Source of the DNA: an uncultured Mediterraneibacter sp. | Lineage (GTDB): Bacteria > Bacillota > Clostridia > Lachnospirales > Lachnospiraceae | Reading direction: 5' to 3' | Assembly (NCBI GenBank): GCA_944381495.1 | Contig: CALWLJ010000005.1 | Span: 124,001-188,000, forward strand | DNA length: 64,000 nt | In this document: in pieces, positions 1-7,982 of the stretch | Numbering within the stretch: the stretch's first letter is position 1 | Layout of the letters: every line of letters starts with the position of its first letter | Notes under the pieces: generated by a model | What the model was told of the DNA's origin: nothing | The model's input: only the letters and a program-made list of their open reading frames with translations | The model's database searches: none | Program-made: the position numbers and the translations under genes

Positions 1-1116
1 CCGCAGGGAAAGGTGCTTCAGGAAGCGGTCAATGCATGGATGGAAGAGACCGGAGCAAATGTTACGATTGAGTGGAAAGGCCGTGACATTAAGAATATTC
101 TCGCCTCTGCATTGGAGTCAGAGGAACAGATCGATCTCTTTGAAGACGGATACGAGAGGATCACTTCAACTTATGTTAAGTATGTTGCAGATCTGACGGC
201 AATGGCTGAAGAGGCAGGATATGCTGATCAGAGCTTTGCAGTATTCAATGACTGGGCGACAGAGCAGGCAGGATTCCTTCCGTGTATTACAGAGCAGCCG
301 CAGGTTGGAGGCGTTTTCTATAATCAGGATATCTTCGATGATGCGGGGGTAGACGCTCCGGCAACATGGACAGAGTTCCTTGAGGTATGCCAGACACTGA
401 AAGACGCTGGATATGCGCCGATGGCTCTTGACAGCACATACGCACCGTTCTTCTTCGGATATCATCTTGCAAGATATATCGGACAGGATGCGACATCAGA
501 GCTTGCGAAATCCGGCGGCTGGAGCAGCAACCCGCTCGTGGCTCAGGCTGCACAGGATATGATCGATTTTGTGAAAGCAGGATACCTTGTAGACGGCGCA
601 CCGGACGAGTACCCGGCAAGCCAGAACAAGATGGCTCTTGGTGATCCGCAGGCAGCAATGGTTGTTTGTGCAAACTATGTAACATCTGAGGTTAACAAAA
701 CGGCAGGCGAAGAGCTGAACTGGGGACTGTTCAACTACCCGTCAGTTGAAGGCGCGGCAGACGGAGTGGACCAGACAGCTGCATACACAGGCTGCAACTC
801 TATCGCGATCACAAATTACAGTGAGAACCAGCAGGCGGCGTTTGACCTTGCTTTATTCATCACATCAGGCGAATATGATCAGCAGATGGCTGATACAGCA
901 GGACAGATTCCGGCTGATCCGTCCAACACAGCTCCGGCTTCACAGACAGGAACTGTAGAGGCGCTTAATGCTGCCCAGTCTTCACTGGTTTGGAATATGG
1001 GACTTAATGCAAATGCTGACCTGACTTCTTCAATTCAGGAAGTTGTAGTTCAGCTGTATGAAGGTCAATTTGCTACAGGAGAGGATTTTGCAGCAGCTCT
1101 GGACGCATTATATTAA
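1..1116 (+). CDS. Sugar ABC transporter substrate-binding protein (5' end outside window)
   Basis: This is the extracellular binding component of a sugar ABC importer of the family-1 (MalE/UgpB-like) type. The reading frame is already open at base 1, so the signal peptide and lipobox lie outside the window; 371 codons are visible. The visible part has the usual aromatic-rich solute-binding fold, with stretches such as GVFYNQDIFDDAGV and PATWTEFLEVCQTLKDAGY typical of the family. It is followed directly by two permease genes and a GH112 phosphorylase, so the ligand is probably a galacto-N-biose or lacto-N-biose type disaccharide. No ATPase gene is in the operon, so a shared MsmX-type ATPase elsewhere is inferred. 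A strong hairpin follows the stop codon, as is common after binding-protein genes that must be made in excess. Confidence 0.9.
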   Translation, partial: PQGKVLQEAVNAWMEETGANVTIEWKGRDIKNILASALESEEQIDLFEDGYERITSTYVKYVADLTAMAEEAGYADQSFAVFNDWATEQAGFLPCITEQPQVGGVFYNQDIFDDAGVDAPATWTEFLEVCQTLKDAGYAPMALDSTYAPFFFGYHLARYIGQDATSELAKSGGWSSNPLVAQAAQDMIDFVKAGYLVDGAPDEYPASQNKMALGDPQAAMVVCANYVTSEVNKTAGEELNWGLFNYPSVEGAADGVDQTAAYTGCNSIAITNYSENQQAAFDLALFITSGEYDQQMADTAGQIPADPSNTAPASQTGTVEALNAAQSSLVWNMGLNANADLTSSIQEVVVQLYEGQFATGEDFAAALDALY

Positions 1117-1134
1117 GATCGAGTTCTTTACCCG

Positions 1135-1167
1135 GAGGTGACGCTGAAACAGCGTCACCTCATTTTT
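1135..1167 (+). terminator. Perfect 12-bp hairpin with T run between binding protein and permease genes
   Basis: GAGGTGACGCTG (1135-1146) pairs perfectly with CAGCGTCACCTC (1150-1161) across an AAA loop, and ATTTTT follows. It lies between the binding protein stop and the permease ribosome binding site. Such a site can act as a partial terminator or protect the 3' end of the upstream mRNA, which would give more binding protein than permease. Confidence 0.75.
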
Positions 1168-1185
1168 CAGAGAGGTGTCTACAAA

Positions 1186-2079
1186 ATGAAAAAAAGAAAA
1201 GCGTTTATCATAGCATTTATTCTTCCCTGTGTCTTGAGCCTTTTGATCATGTATTTATATCCGATCGTCCGCACGGTGATCATGAGTTTCTTCGGGATCG
1301 AGAGCGTGACATCCGATATATCTGAGTGGTCGTTCAACGGGATAGACAACTACATAAAGCTGTTTGAGAGCCCGACCTTTCAGAGAGCGATGACGAACAT
1401 GCTTCTGATCTGGCTGGTGGGAGGAATCATCGTACTTGCATTTGCGCTTCTGTTTGCGGTCATCCTTACAAGCGGTATCCGCTTTAAGAAATTTTTCCGT
1501 GCGGCGATCTATCTGCCGAATATCATAAGCGCCGTTGCTCTGGCGACGATGTGGATCCAGTACATTTACAACCAGGATTATGGTATGCTCAATCAGATCC
1601 TTGAGGCTTTGGGGCTGGAAGGAAAAAGATGGCTCGGAACAGATATGAAGTTCTGGTCAATGCTGGTTGCATTCTCTTTCGGAGCGGTAGGATACTATAT
1701 GCTGATCTTTATCAGCGGCATAGAGCGTATTCCCGAGGATCTGTATGAGGCGGCGACTATCGACGGAGCCAACAAGATACAGCAGTTCGGGAGCCTTACA
1801 CTGCCTTTGCTCCGCGGTATTTTTAAGACAAACATCACATTCTGGAGCGTCAACTGTATCACCTTTTTCCTCTGGTCTAAGATGTTCTCTCCCATCAGTA
1901 CCGAGACGTCGACGATCGTACCGGTTGTATATCTGTATGATATCGTGTTCGGCACACAGGGAAATGCTCAGAGGGATGCAGGCGCCGGAGCGGCCGTCGG
2001 CGTGACTCTGGCAGTATTTGTCGCGATCATTTACTTCGTTATGAACAAGCTGCTCAAGGATGACGATCTGGAATTCTAA
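1186..2079 (+). CDS. Sugar ABC transporter permease (MalF/UgpA type)
   Basis: This is an inner-membrane permease subunit of the sugar importer, 297 residues. It begins with a basic KKRK stretch followed by a hydrophobic segment, has about six membrane segments, and carries the EAA loop near residue 188 (EAATIDGANKIQQFG), which contacts the ATPase. The start at 1186 is chosen over upstream in-frame starts because AGAGGTGT lies just ahead and the longer form would be translated from the preceding hairpin. It works with the following permease and the upstream binding protein. The substrate is inferred from the neighbouring phosphorylase, not from the permease itself. Confidence 0.92.
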   Translation: MKKRKAFIIAFILPCVLSLLIMYLYPIVRTVIMSFFGIESVTSDISEWSFNGIDNYIKLFESPTFQRAMTNMLLIWLVGGIIVLAFALLFAVILTSGIRFKKFFRAAIYLPNIISAVALATMWIQYIYNQDYGMLNQILEALGLEGKRWLGTDMKFWSMLVAFSFGAVGYYMLIFISGIERIPEDLYEAATIDGANKIQQFGSLTLPLLRGIFKTNITFWSVNCITFFLWSKMFSPISTETSTIVPVVYLYDIVFGTQGNAQRDAGAGAAVGVTLAVFVAIIYFVMNKLLKDDDLEF

Positions 2080-2101
2080 CGCGCGGAAATGAGGTGAAAA
2101 A

Positions 2102-2974
2102 ATGAGCAAAAAAAATAAAGTTGTATACAAAGAAAAGATCAACTGGAAAAAAGAGGCGTCGCTTCTTCCGGGGTATTTGATCGTGCTGATCTGGATCGCA
2201 TTTACGGCGGCATTCCTTATCTGGATCCTCGCCGCAAGTCTTTCCACATCAAGAGAGATATTCTCCGGAGCAGTTTTTAAGTTTGCGTCGGGATTTCATT
2301 TTGACAACTACGCAAGAGCATGGCAGTCAAGCAATGTTTCCGTATTCTTCGCTAACTCACTGTTATACTCGGTGGTTACCTGTACGGTCGTTGTCCTGAT
2401 CGCTGCTCCTGCGGCATATGTGCTGTCCAGATTTGGCTTTGTCGGAAACAAGCCCATCAGAGCATGCCTGATCCTTGCCATGAGTATACCGGAAGTTATG
2501 ATCATCATGCCGATCTATTCACTGACAGCACAGTACCACATCAGAGGACGTATCCTTTTGATGGTACTTTACATATTTATACGTGTTCCGTTTACTACTA
2601 CGTATCTGCTGAACTTTTTTGCAAGCCTCTCCAAAAGCTACGAGGAGGCTGCGGCCATTGACGGATGTACGCCGGCAAAGACTTTCTGGAAGATCATGCT
2701 TCCGCTTGTGCAGCCGGCTCTTGTAACTGTGACAATTTTTAATTTCCTGAGTGTATGGAATGAATTCTTCCTTGCTCTCATTTTTGCAACGTCGACAGAT
2801 ATGGCACCGGTAGGAGTGGGACTTCTTCAGATCGTAAATGGTATGAAGTACACCAGCGATTACGGCGGATTGTTCGCGGCAGTTATCATCGTATTTCTTC
2901 CGACGTTCCTGCTGTATATCTTCCTGTCGGAGAAGATCATCGCAGGCGTTACCGGCGGCGGTGTAAAAGGCTGA
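2102..2974 (+). CDS. Carbohydrate ABC transporter permease (MalG type)
   Basis: This is the second permease subunit of the importer, 290 residues, with several membrane segments and the EAA loop at about residue 181 (EEAAAIDGCTPAKTFWK). It starts 22 bases after the first permease, with GAGGTG ahead of the ATG. Binding protein, MalF-type and MalG-type permeases in this order are the standard layout of a CUT1 oligosaccharide importer. As in most CUT1 systems in Clostridia, the ATPase is not encoded beside it. Confidence 0.93.
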   Translation: MSKKNKVVYKEKINWKKEASLLPGYLIVLIWIAFTAAFLIWILAASLSTSREIFSGAVFKFASGFHFDNYARAWQSSNVSVFFANSLLYSVVTCTVVVLIAAPAAYVLSRFGFVGNKPIRACLILAMSIPEVMIIMPIYSLTAQYHIRGRILLMVLYIFIRVPFTTTYLLNFFASLSKSYEEAAAIDGCTPAKTFWKIMLPLVQPALVTVTIFNFLSVWNEFFLALIFATSTDMAPVGVGLLQIVNGMKYTSDYGGLFAAVIIVFLPTFLLYIFLSEKIIAGVTGGGVKG

Positions 2975-2982
2975 TAGATTAC

Positions 2983-3012
2983 CGGGCTGGCGCAGAAGTC
3001 TGCATCAGCCCG
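2983..3012 (+). other. Intercistronic hairpin before the phosphorylase gene
   Basis: CGGGCTG (2983-2989) pairs with CAGCCCG (3006-3012), and GCAG/CTGC can form a second short stem inside. There is no T run, so it is more likely an mRNA processing or stability element than a terminator. Confidence 0.5.
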
Positions 3013-3035
3013 ATGTATAAGAGAGGAGAATCGTT

Positions 3036-5198
3036 TTGAAAGAGAATTCAAGTGGCAGAGTAACAATACCTACAGACGTTGACGTAGTACCCGAGACACT
3101 GGAACTTTTAAAGCGCTGGGGAGCGGATGCGATCCGTGACTGTGACGGAACGGATTATCCAGAAGAACTGAAGAGTGTGGATGCAAAAGTATATTCCACC
3201 TACTATACGACAAGAAAAGACAACGAATGGGCAAAGGCAAATCCTGATGAGATCCAGCAGATGTACATCATGACTCCTTTCTATACGGCTGTGGAGAAGG
3301 AGCTGTCCATCCATCTGATGAACTATCTCTATCCGGATATGCTGAAAGTAAATGACAGAGATGACATCGCCAGATGGTGGGAGGTCATCGACCGGACGAC
3401 AGGCGAAGTGGTGCCTGTGACTCAGTGGGACTACAGCAGCGAGACCGGAGATGTGACGATCCATGACGCCGCTTTGTTCCATGACTATACAGTCAGCTTC
3501 CTGGCTTATATCATGTGGGATCCGGTACATATGTACAATGCGGTGACCAACGGATGGACCAACTTTGAGAAGCAGATCACATTTGATGTGCGCCAGCCCA
3601 AGACACACAAGTATTCCATGGAGAGACTGAGGAAGTTTATCGAGACCCATCCCTATGTGGATGTGATCCGCTATACTACATTCTTCCATCAGTTCACACT
3701 GATCTTTGACGAGCTGGCGAGAGAGAAATATGTAGACTGGTACGGATATTCCGCATCTGTCAGCCCATACATTCTGGAGCAGTTCGAAAAGGAAGTAGGA
3801 TACAAGTTCCGTCCTGAGTTCATCATCGACCAGGGCTATATGAACAATACTTATCGGATCCCGTCCAAAGAGTTCCGAGATTTCCAGGCGTTCCAGAGAA
3901 GAGAAGTGGCCAAGCTTGCCAAGGAAATGGTAGATATCACTCATGAGTGCGGCAAGGAAGCCATGATGTTCCTCGGAGATCACTGGATCGGCATGGAGCC
4001 CTTCATGGATGAGTTCAAAAATATCGGGCTGGACGCAGTCGTGGGCAGCGTGGGCAACGGCGCCACTCTCAGACTTATCAGTGACATCGAAGGGGTAAAA
4101 TATACGGAGGGACGTTTCCTTCCCTACTTCTTCCCGGATACCTTCCATGAAGGCGGAGATCCGGTGAAAGAGGCCAAGATTAACTGGGTGACCGCAAGAA
4201 GAGCAATCCTGAGAAAACCTATTGACCGGATCGGATACGGCGGATACCTGAAACTAGCTATGCAGTTCCCGGATTTCATTGATTATGTAGAGAGTGTCTG
4301 CAAAGAGTTCCGGACACTGTATGACAATATCAAGGGAACAACTCCCTACTGCATCAAGAAAGTTGCGGTCCTCAACTGCTGGGGCAAGATGCGCGCATGG
4401 GGCAATCATATGGTCCATCACGCTATCTACTATAAGCAGAACTACTCCTATGCAGGCGTGATCGAAGCGCTCAGCGGCGCTCCGTTTGATGTGAAGTTTA
4501 TCAGCTTTGACGATATCCGGAATAATCCGGAGATCCTGGATGATATCGATGTGATCCTGAATGTGGGCGACGCTGACACTGCGTACACAGGCGGAGAGAA
4601 CTGGACGGATGAGAAGATCATCACAGCTGTGAAGAGATTCATCTACAACGGCGGTGGATTCATCGGCGTAGGCGAGCCGGCGGCACATCAGTATGAGGGG
4701 CATTTCTTCCAGCTGGCCACAGTGATGGGCGTGGAGAAAGAGACTGGATTTACGCTGAACGTTGACAAATACAACTGGGACGAGCACGATCATTTCATCA
4801 AAGAAGACTGTACGAAGGATATTGACTTCGGAGAAGGAAAGAAGAATATCTACGCTCTGGACGGTACGGAGATCCTCGTGCAGAGGGATAAGGAAGTGCA
4901 GATGGCAGTCAGAGACTTCGGAGACGGGCGATGTGTATATATCAGCGGCCTGCCATACAGCTTTGAAAACAGCCGTATCCTGTACCGCTCCATCATCTGG
5001 GCTTCCCACGATGAGGATAACCTCCACAGATGGTTCAGCTCCAACTTCAACGTAGAAGTACACGCCTATGTGAAGAACGGCAAATACTGTGTGGTCAACA
5101 ATACCTACGAGCCTCAGAGTACGACCGTATACAAAGGCGACGGAACAAGTTTTGACCTGGATCTGGACGCCAATGAGATCAAATGGTATGAGATCTGA
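3036..5198 (+). CDS. lnpA: GH112 1,3-beta-galactosyl-N-acetylhexosamine phosphorylase
   Basis: This is a cytosolic phosphorylase of glycoside hydrolase family 112, 720 residues, near the family's usual length of 715-760. GH112 enzymes split Gal-beta-1,3-GalNAc or Gal-beta-1,3-GlcNAc with phosphate to give galactose 1-phosphate and the free HexNAc. The sequence shows the N-terminal barrel with the conserved GDHWIGMEPF stretch; Asp315 in it is probably the general acid (Asp313 in the Bifidobacterium enzyme). The C-terminal half has a glutamine-amidotransferase-like fold (GGGFIGVGEP) and a terminal beta domain. The start is a TTG with AGGAG seven bases upstream. Some GH112 members act on galactosyl-rhamnose instead; the N-acetylhexosamine kinase at 12517 favours the HexNAc specificity. 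Confidence 0.9.
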   Translation: MKENSSGRVTIPTDVDVVPETLELLKRWGADAIRDCDGTDYPEELKSVDAKVYSTYYTTRKDNEWAKANPDEIQQMYIMTPFYTAVEKELSIHLMNYLYPDMLKVNDRDDIARWWEVIDRTTGEVVPVTQWDYSSETGDVTIHDAALFHDYTVSFLAYIMWDPVHMYNAVTNGWTNFEKQITFDVRQPKTHKYSMERLRKFIETHPYVDVIRYTTFFHQFTLIFDELAREKYVDWYGYSASVSPYILEQFEKEVGYKFRPEFIIDQGYMNNTYRIPSKEFRDFQAFQRREVAKLAKEMVDITHECGKEAMMFLGDHWIGMEPFMDEFKNIGLDAVVGSVGNGATLRLISDIEGVKYTEGRFLPYFFPDTFHEGGDPVKEAKINWVTARRAILRKPIDRIGYGGYLKLAMQFPDFIDYVESVCKEFRTLYDNIKGTTPYCIKKVAVLNCWGKMRAWGNHMVHHAIYYKQNYSYAGVIEALSGAPFDVKFISFDDIRNNPEILDDIDVILNVGDADTAYTGGENWTDEKIITAVKRFIYNGGGFIGVGEPAAHQYEGHFFQLATVMGVEKETGFTLNVDKYNWDEHDHFIKEDCTKDIDFGEGKKNIYALDGTEILVQRDKEVQMAVRDFGDGRCVYISGLPYSFENSRILYRSIIWASHDEDNLHRWFSSNFNVEVHAYVKNGKYCVVNNTYEPQSTTVYKGDGTSFDLDLDANEIKWYEI

Positions 5199-5230
5199 AA
5201 ACAGATATAAGTAAAAAGTGTAAAAACAAA

Positions 5231-5260
5231 GCTGCCGCGTTATGTGCGCGGCAGTTATTT
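5231..5260 (+). terminator. Hairpin between phosphorylase and sulfatase genes
   Basis: CTGCCGCG (5232-5239) pairs with CGCGGCAG (5247-5254), and the T-rich TTATTTAT follows. It probably acts as a leaky terminator that lowers sulfatase expression relative to the phosphorylase. Confidence 0.6.
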
Positions 5261-5280
5261 ATAAGACAGGAGAAAACGAC

Positions 5281-6762
5281 ATGAAGAGGAAGCCTAATAT
5301 TGTGTTTATTTTGACGGATGATCAGGGCGCGTGGGCGATGGGCTGCGCCGGCAATCGAGATGTTAAAACTCCTAATCTTGACCGGCTGGCGGCAGAAGGC
5401 GTGCGTTTTGATGAGTTTTATTGCGCTTCGCCGGTATGCTCACCTGCAAGGGCTTCTCTGGTGACAGGGAAGATGCCTTCCTGCCATGGTGTCCAGGACT
5501 GGATTGAAAGAGGAAATGTTGATGCGTACAAATTTCCGCACATGAGCGCTCTGGATGGATTTGATATGTCGGACAGAGCGATCGACTATCTGGCAGGCCA
5601 CCGGACTTATATGGAAGTGCTGGCTGAGAGCGGCTATACATGTGCTTTGAGCGGAAAGTGGCACCTTGGCGATAACGCTGCAAAAAAGAAAGGCTTTGAC
5701 AAATGGTATACGATCGGCCGTGGAGGATGCAGCTATTATCATCCGGATATCTGCGACGAGGGCGATATGTCCATAGGACAGGGCTATATCACCGATCTTA
5801 TCACAGAGAGATCTCTCCGGTATATTGACGAGCTGTCCGGATCAGAAAAACCATTCTATCTCAGTGTTCATTATACTGCGCCGCACAGTCCGTGGGAAGC
5901 GCAGGAGCATCCGGAGGAATACAGACAGCTGTATGCGGACTGTGAATTTACCGGGACGCCTGACCTTCCGATACATCCGAATCAGATCAGGACCTGCCCC
6001 ATCGGCGATACAAAGGAAAAACGAAGAGAGAACCTTACAGGATATTATGCAGCGATTTCATCGATGGATGCCGGCGTAGGAAAGATTCTGGACAAACTGA
6101 AAGAAAAAGAACTGGCAGACGATACCATTGTCATTTTTACGGCCGACAACGGTATGAACATGGGGCATCATGGAATCTGGGGCAAGGGGAACGGCACATA
6201 TCCCCCGAATATGTATGATTCCTCTGTAAAAGTTCCGCTGATCATCCGCATACCGGACATGGGTGAAGGCGAAAAAGGCATGGTATGTCATAATATGGCC
6301 AGCCAGTATGATATATTCCCTACGATCCTGGAACTTGCGGGATGTGAATGGATACCGGAACCGATGCAGCCCGGGAAAAGTATGGTCCCGATGATCCGGG
6401 AACCGGGAGCAGCCGCCCGGGAAAGTGTTGTAGTTTACGATGAGTACGGTAAAACACGGATGATCAAAAAAGGAAAGTATAAGCTTGTCTATCGATATGG
6501 AGGAGAGCCCTGCGAATTCTATGATATGGCTTCTGATCCGGATGAAGAAAAGAATCTCTATGGAGACGAGGCATATGCGTCTGTTATCAGTTTGATGAAA
6601 GAAGAACTGGAAAGCTGGTTTAAACAGTATACAGTTGAAGAAATGGACGCAAGGAAATTTGATGTAAGAGGGAGAGGACAGGACAATCTCTGCGGAGAGA
6701 AGGACGCCTTTAATACTCAGATCGAATATTATTACAAAGAACGAGGAGAACAGTATAAGTAA
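5281..6762 (+). CDS. Sulfatase (family S1, cysteine type), cytoplasmic
   Basis: This is a type I sulfatase of 493 residues that hydrolyses a sulfate ester. Metal-binding Asp13-Asp14 lie in the N-terminal ILTDDQG motif. The formylglycine site is Cys53 in CSPAR (53-57), GKWHLG is at 125-130, and the second metal motif ADNG is near 288-291. The protein starts with MKRKPNIVFIL, directly at the catalytic fold and without a signal peptide, so it should act in the cytosol. The start at 5281 is preceded by ACAGGAG; an upstream in-frame start would lie in the hairpin. The Cys-type site needs oxidation by an anaerobic sulfatase-maturing enzyme, which is not in this window. The neighbourhood suggests a sulfated mucin-derived disaccharide as substrate. 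Confidence 0.9.
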   Translation: MKRKPNIVFILTDDQGAWAMGCAGNRDVKTPNLDRLAAEGVRFDEFYCASPVCSPARASLVTGKMPSCHGVQDWIERGNVDAYKFPHMSALDGFDMSDRAIDYLAGHRTYMEVLAESGYTCALSGKWHLGDNAAKKKGFDKWYTIGRGGCSYYHPDICDEGDMSIGQGYITDLITERSLRYIDELSGSEKPFYLSVHYTAPHSPWEAQEHPEEYRQLYADCEFTGTPDLPIHPNQIRTCPIGDTKEKRRENLTGYYAAISSMDAGVGKILDKLKEKELADDTIVIFTADNGMNMGHHGIWGKGNGTYPPNMYDSSVKVPLIIRIPDMGEGEKGMVCHNMASQYDIFPTILELAGCEWIPEPMQPGKSMVPMIREPGAAARESVVVYDEYGKTRMIKKGKYKLVYRYGGEPCEFYDMASDPDEEKNLYGDEAYASVISLMKEELESWFKQYTVEEMDARKFDVRGRGQDNLCGEKDAFNTQIEYYYKERGEQYK

Positions 6763-6798
6763 AGAAAGGGGCGGAAAAGCGGCCTCTCTGATCCTAAA

Positions 6799-6862
6799 AC
6801 CCAGCAAGACCTTTTTTATCTGCGAGCATCTGACAGAAGAAGGTCTTGCTGGGTAAATCTTT
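6799..6862 (+). terminator. Terminator after the importer-phosphorylase-sulfatase operon
   Basis: ACCCAGCAAGACCTT (6799-6813) pairs perfectly over 15 bases with 6840-6854, followed by AAATCTTTTA. The loop is long, 26 bases. It sits between the sulfatase and a convergent araC gene and could serve both strands. Confidence 0.75.
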
Positions 6863-6881
6863 TATTATCTGGATCAGAAAT

Positions 6882-7712
6882 TTAATCCGCCGCACATTCC
6901 TGCCGGAATTTGATAGGGGGCATCCCATATCTTTTCTTGAATATCTGTGTGAAATAAGACTGAGAGGAAAATCCTGTGGAGGACGAGATGTCTGACACAG
7001 AATAATCGGTCTCTTTCAGGAGACGGCAGGCTGTCTCCAGTCTTCTCTCGTTGAGATATTGGATCGGGGAAAGACCCGTGTACTTTGTAAACGAGTGCGC
7101 CATATAGTATTTATTCATATGAGTCAGTTTGGTAAGTGAGTCAAGGGTAATATGCTCTGCATAGTTCGTATCCAGATACTCTTTGATCTGGGCACATTCC
7201 TTAGTCATACGTACGGATGTGCTGGGGACAGGCCGCAGCTGATGGGTCCGCGTGATCTTCAGGATCAGTATGTCCAGCAGCTTCTGACATATGGCGTCAG
7301 AGCCGTATTCATTGTTCCGCACTTCATAGAGCATCTCTTCGAAAAGTTCCGTGATATATGGCGTGGCGCTGAAGTTGCAGAAAATCTGAGTGGCTGTCTG
7401 CTCACTGTCGGGCTGAAAAGTCACCCCGTCGATAGCCAGTACATAATATTTCAGCGGAAAGCCGGGGAGCGACTGTTCGGTATGTTCCAGATAAGGCGGG
7501 ATGATAACAAGATCTCCGGTATTGATCGAATATGTCTCGTCCCGAAAAAGAAATCGCCCTTTCCCTTCCGTCACGTAAAATATCTCGGTAAAATGATGGG
7601 TATGAAGTACGCTCTGCCAGTCCTTCTCATCCCGTGAAGAAGAGATGGACAGAAGCTGGGCGTTCAGTTTTTCAAGATTTGTATTATGTACGGAATAATG
7701 TCTGTGTCCCAT
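6882..7712 (-). CDS. AraC family transcriptional regulator with N-terminal cupin
   Basis: This regulator has 276 residues. The N-terminal cupin-like ligand-binding half contains a typical line (HTHHFTEIFYVTEGKGRF, then GDLVIIPPYLEHT). The C-terminal half has two helix-turn-helix motifs ending in the AraC signature (SDISSSTGFSSQSYFTQIFKKRYG). The start at 7712 is chosen because AGGAGGTG lies seven bases upstream; the ATG 60 bases earlier has no such site. It lies between two sulfatase genes on the strand of the second one, so it probably senses a sugar of the locus and activates the transport or sulfatase genes. Confidence 0.88.
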   Translation of the reverse strand: MGHRHYSVHNTNLEKLNAQLLSISSSRDEKDWQSVLHTHHFTEIFYVTEGKGRFLFRDETYSINTGDLVIIPPYLEHTEQSLPGFPLKYYVLAIDGVTFQPDSEQTATQIFCNFSATPYITELFEEMLYEVRNNEYGSDAICQKLLDILILKITRTHQLRPVPSTSVRMTKECAQIKEYLDTNYAEHITLDSLTKLTHMNKYYMAHSFTKYTGLSPIQYLNERRLETACRLLKETDYSVSDISSSTGFSSQSYFTQIFKKRYGMPPIKFRQECAAD

Positions 7713-7982
7713 ATAAGCACCTCCTGTAAAAACAACATGCTGTCTGTAAGTTACTGCGATCAGAAGGATCAATTATCCTGATTAATAAAAGAGACGATAA
7801 AAACGTCTTTCTGCCCTGTATTATATATTTTTCGGCGGGAAAAAGCAAGAAATATAAAAAACGAATAAATATAAAAAAGAAGTAGACTTTTGAAGTTCCT
7901 GAAGAAAATTATCCAGACGTATCTCAATATCCAGCCATAGCGGAGCAGCACAGCTCCGCTATGGCGGACATCTGAGAATATA
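7713..7982. other. Intergenic region holding a short palindromic element
   Basis: This 270-base, AT-rich gap lies between the araC and second sulfatase genes, both on the minus strand. The araC promoter should be here, but no clear -35/-10 pair was seen. The only marked structure is the palindromic element at 7928-7970. A 60-codon open frame on the minus strand has low-complexity Phe/Tyr-rich content and no ribosome binding site, and is not considered a gene. Confidence 0.6.
7928..7970 (+). repeat. Short copy of a palindromic intergenic element
   Basis: A 13-bp perfect inverted repeat (GCCATAGCGGAGC at 7934-7946 with 7953-7965, six-base loop) is flanked by TATCCA and GGACA. The same ends, with one base changed, bound the longer element at 20174-20325 in the opposite orientation. 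Shared sequence outside the palindrome means the two are copies of one element, this one having lost its middle. It could also serve as the sulfatase transcript's terminator, though there is no T run. Confidence 0.7.

Noticed and set aside
3108..4148. Long minus-strand open frame of 346 codons
   Set aside because: It lies wholly within the GH112 gene, has no ribosome binding site and no recognisable domain.
3036..5198. GH112 enzyme as a galactosyl-rhamnose phosphorylase
   Set aside because: Possible within the family, but the nahK gene and absence of rhamnose genes in the locus favour the HexNAc substrate. Not excluded.
7769..7951. Small minus-strand frame of 60 codons upstream of araC
   Set aside because: AT-rich composition, no ribosome binding site, and it runs into the palindromic element.
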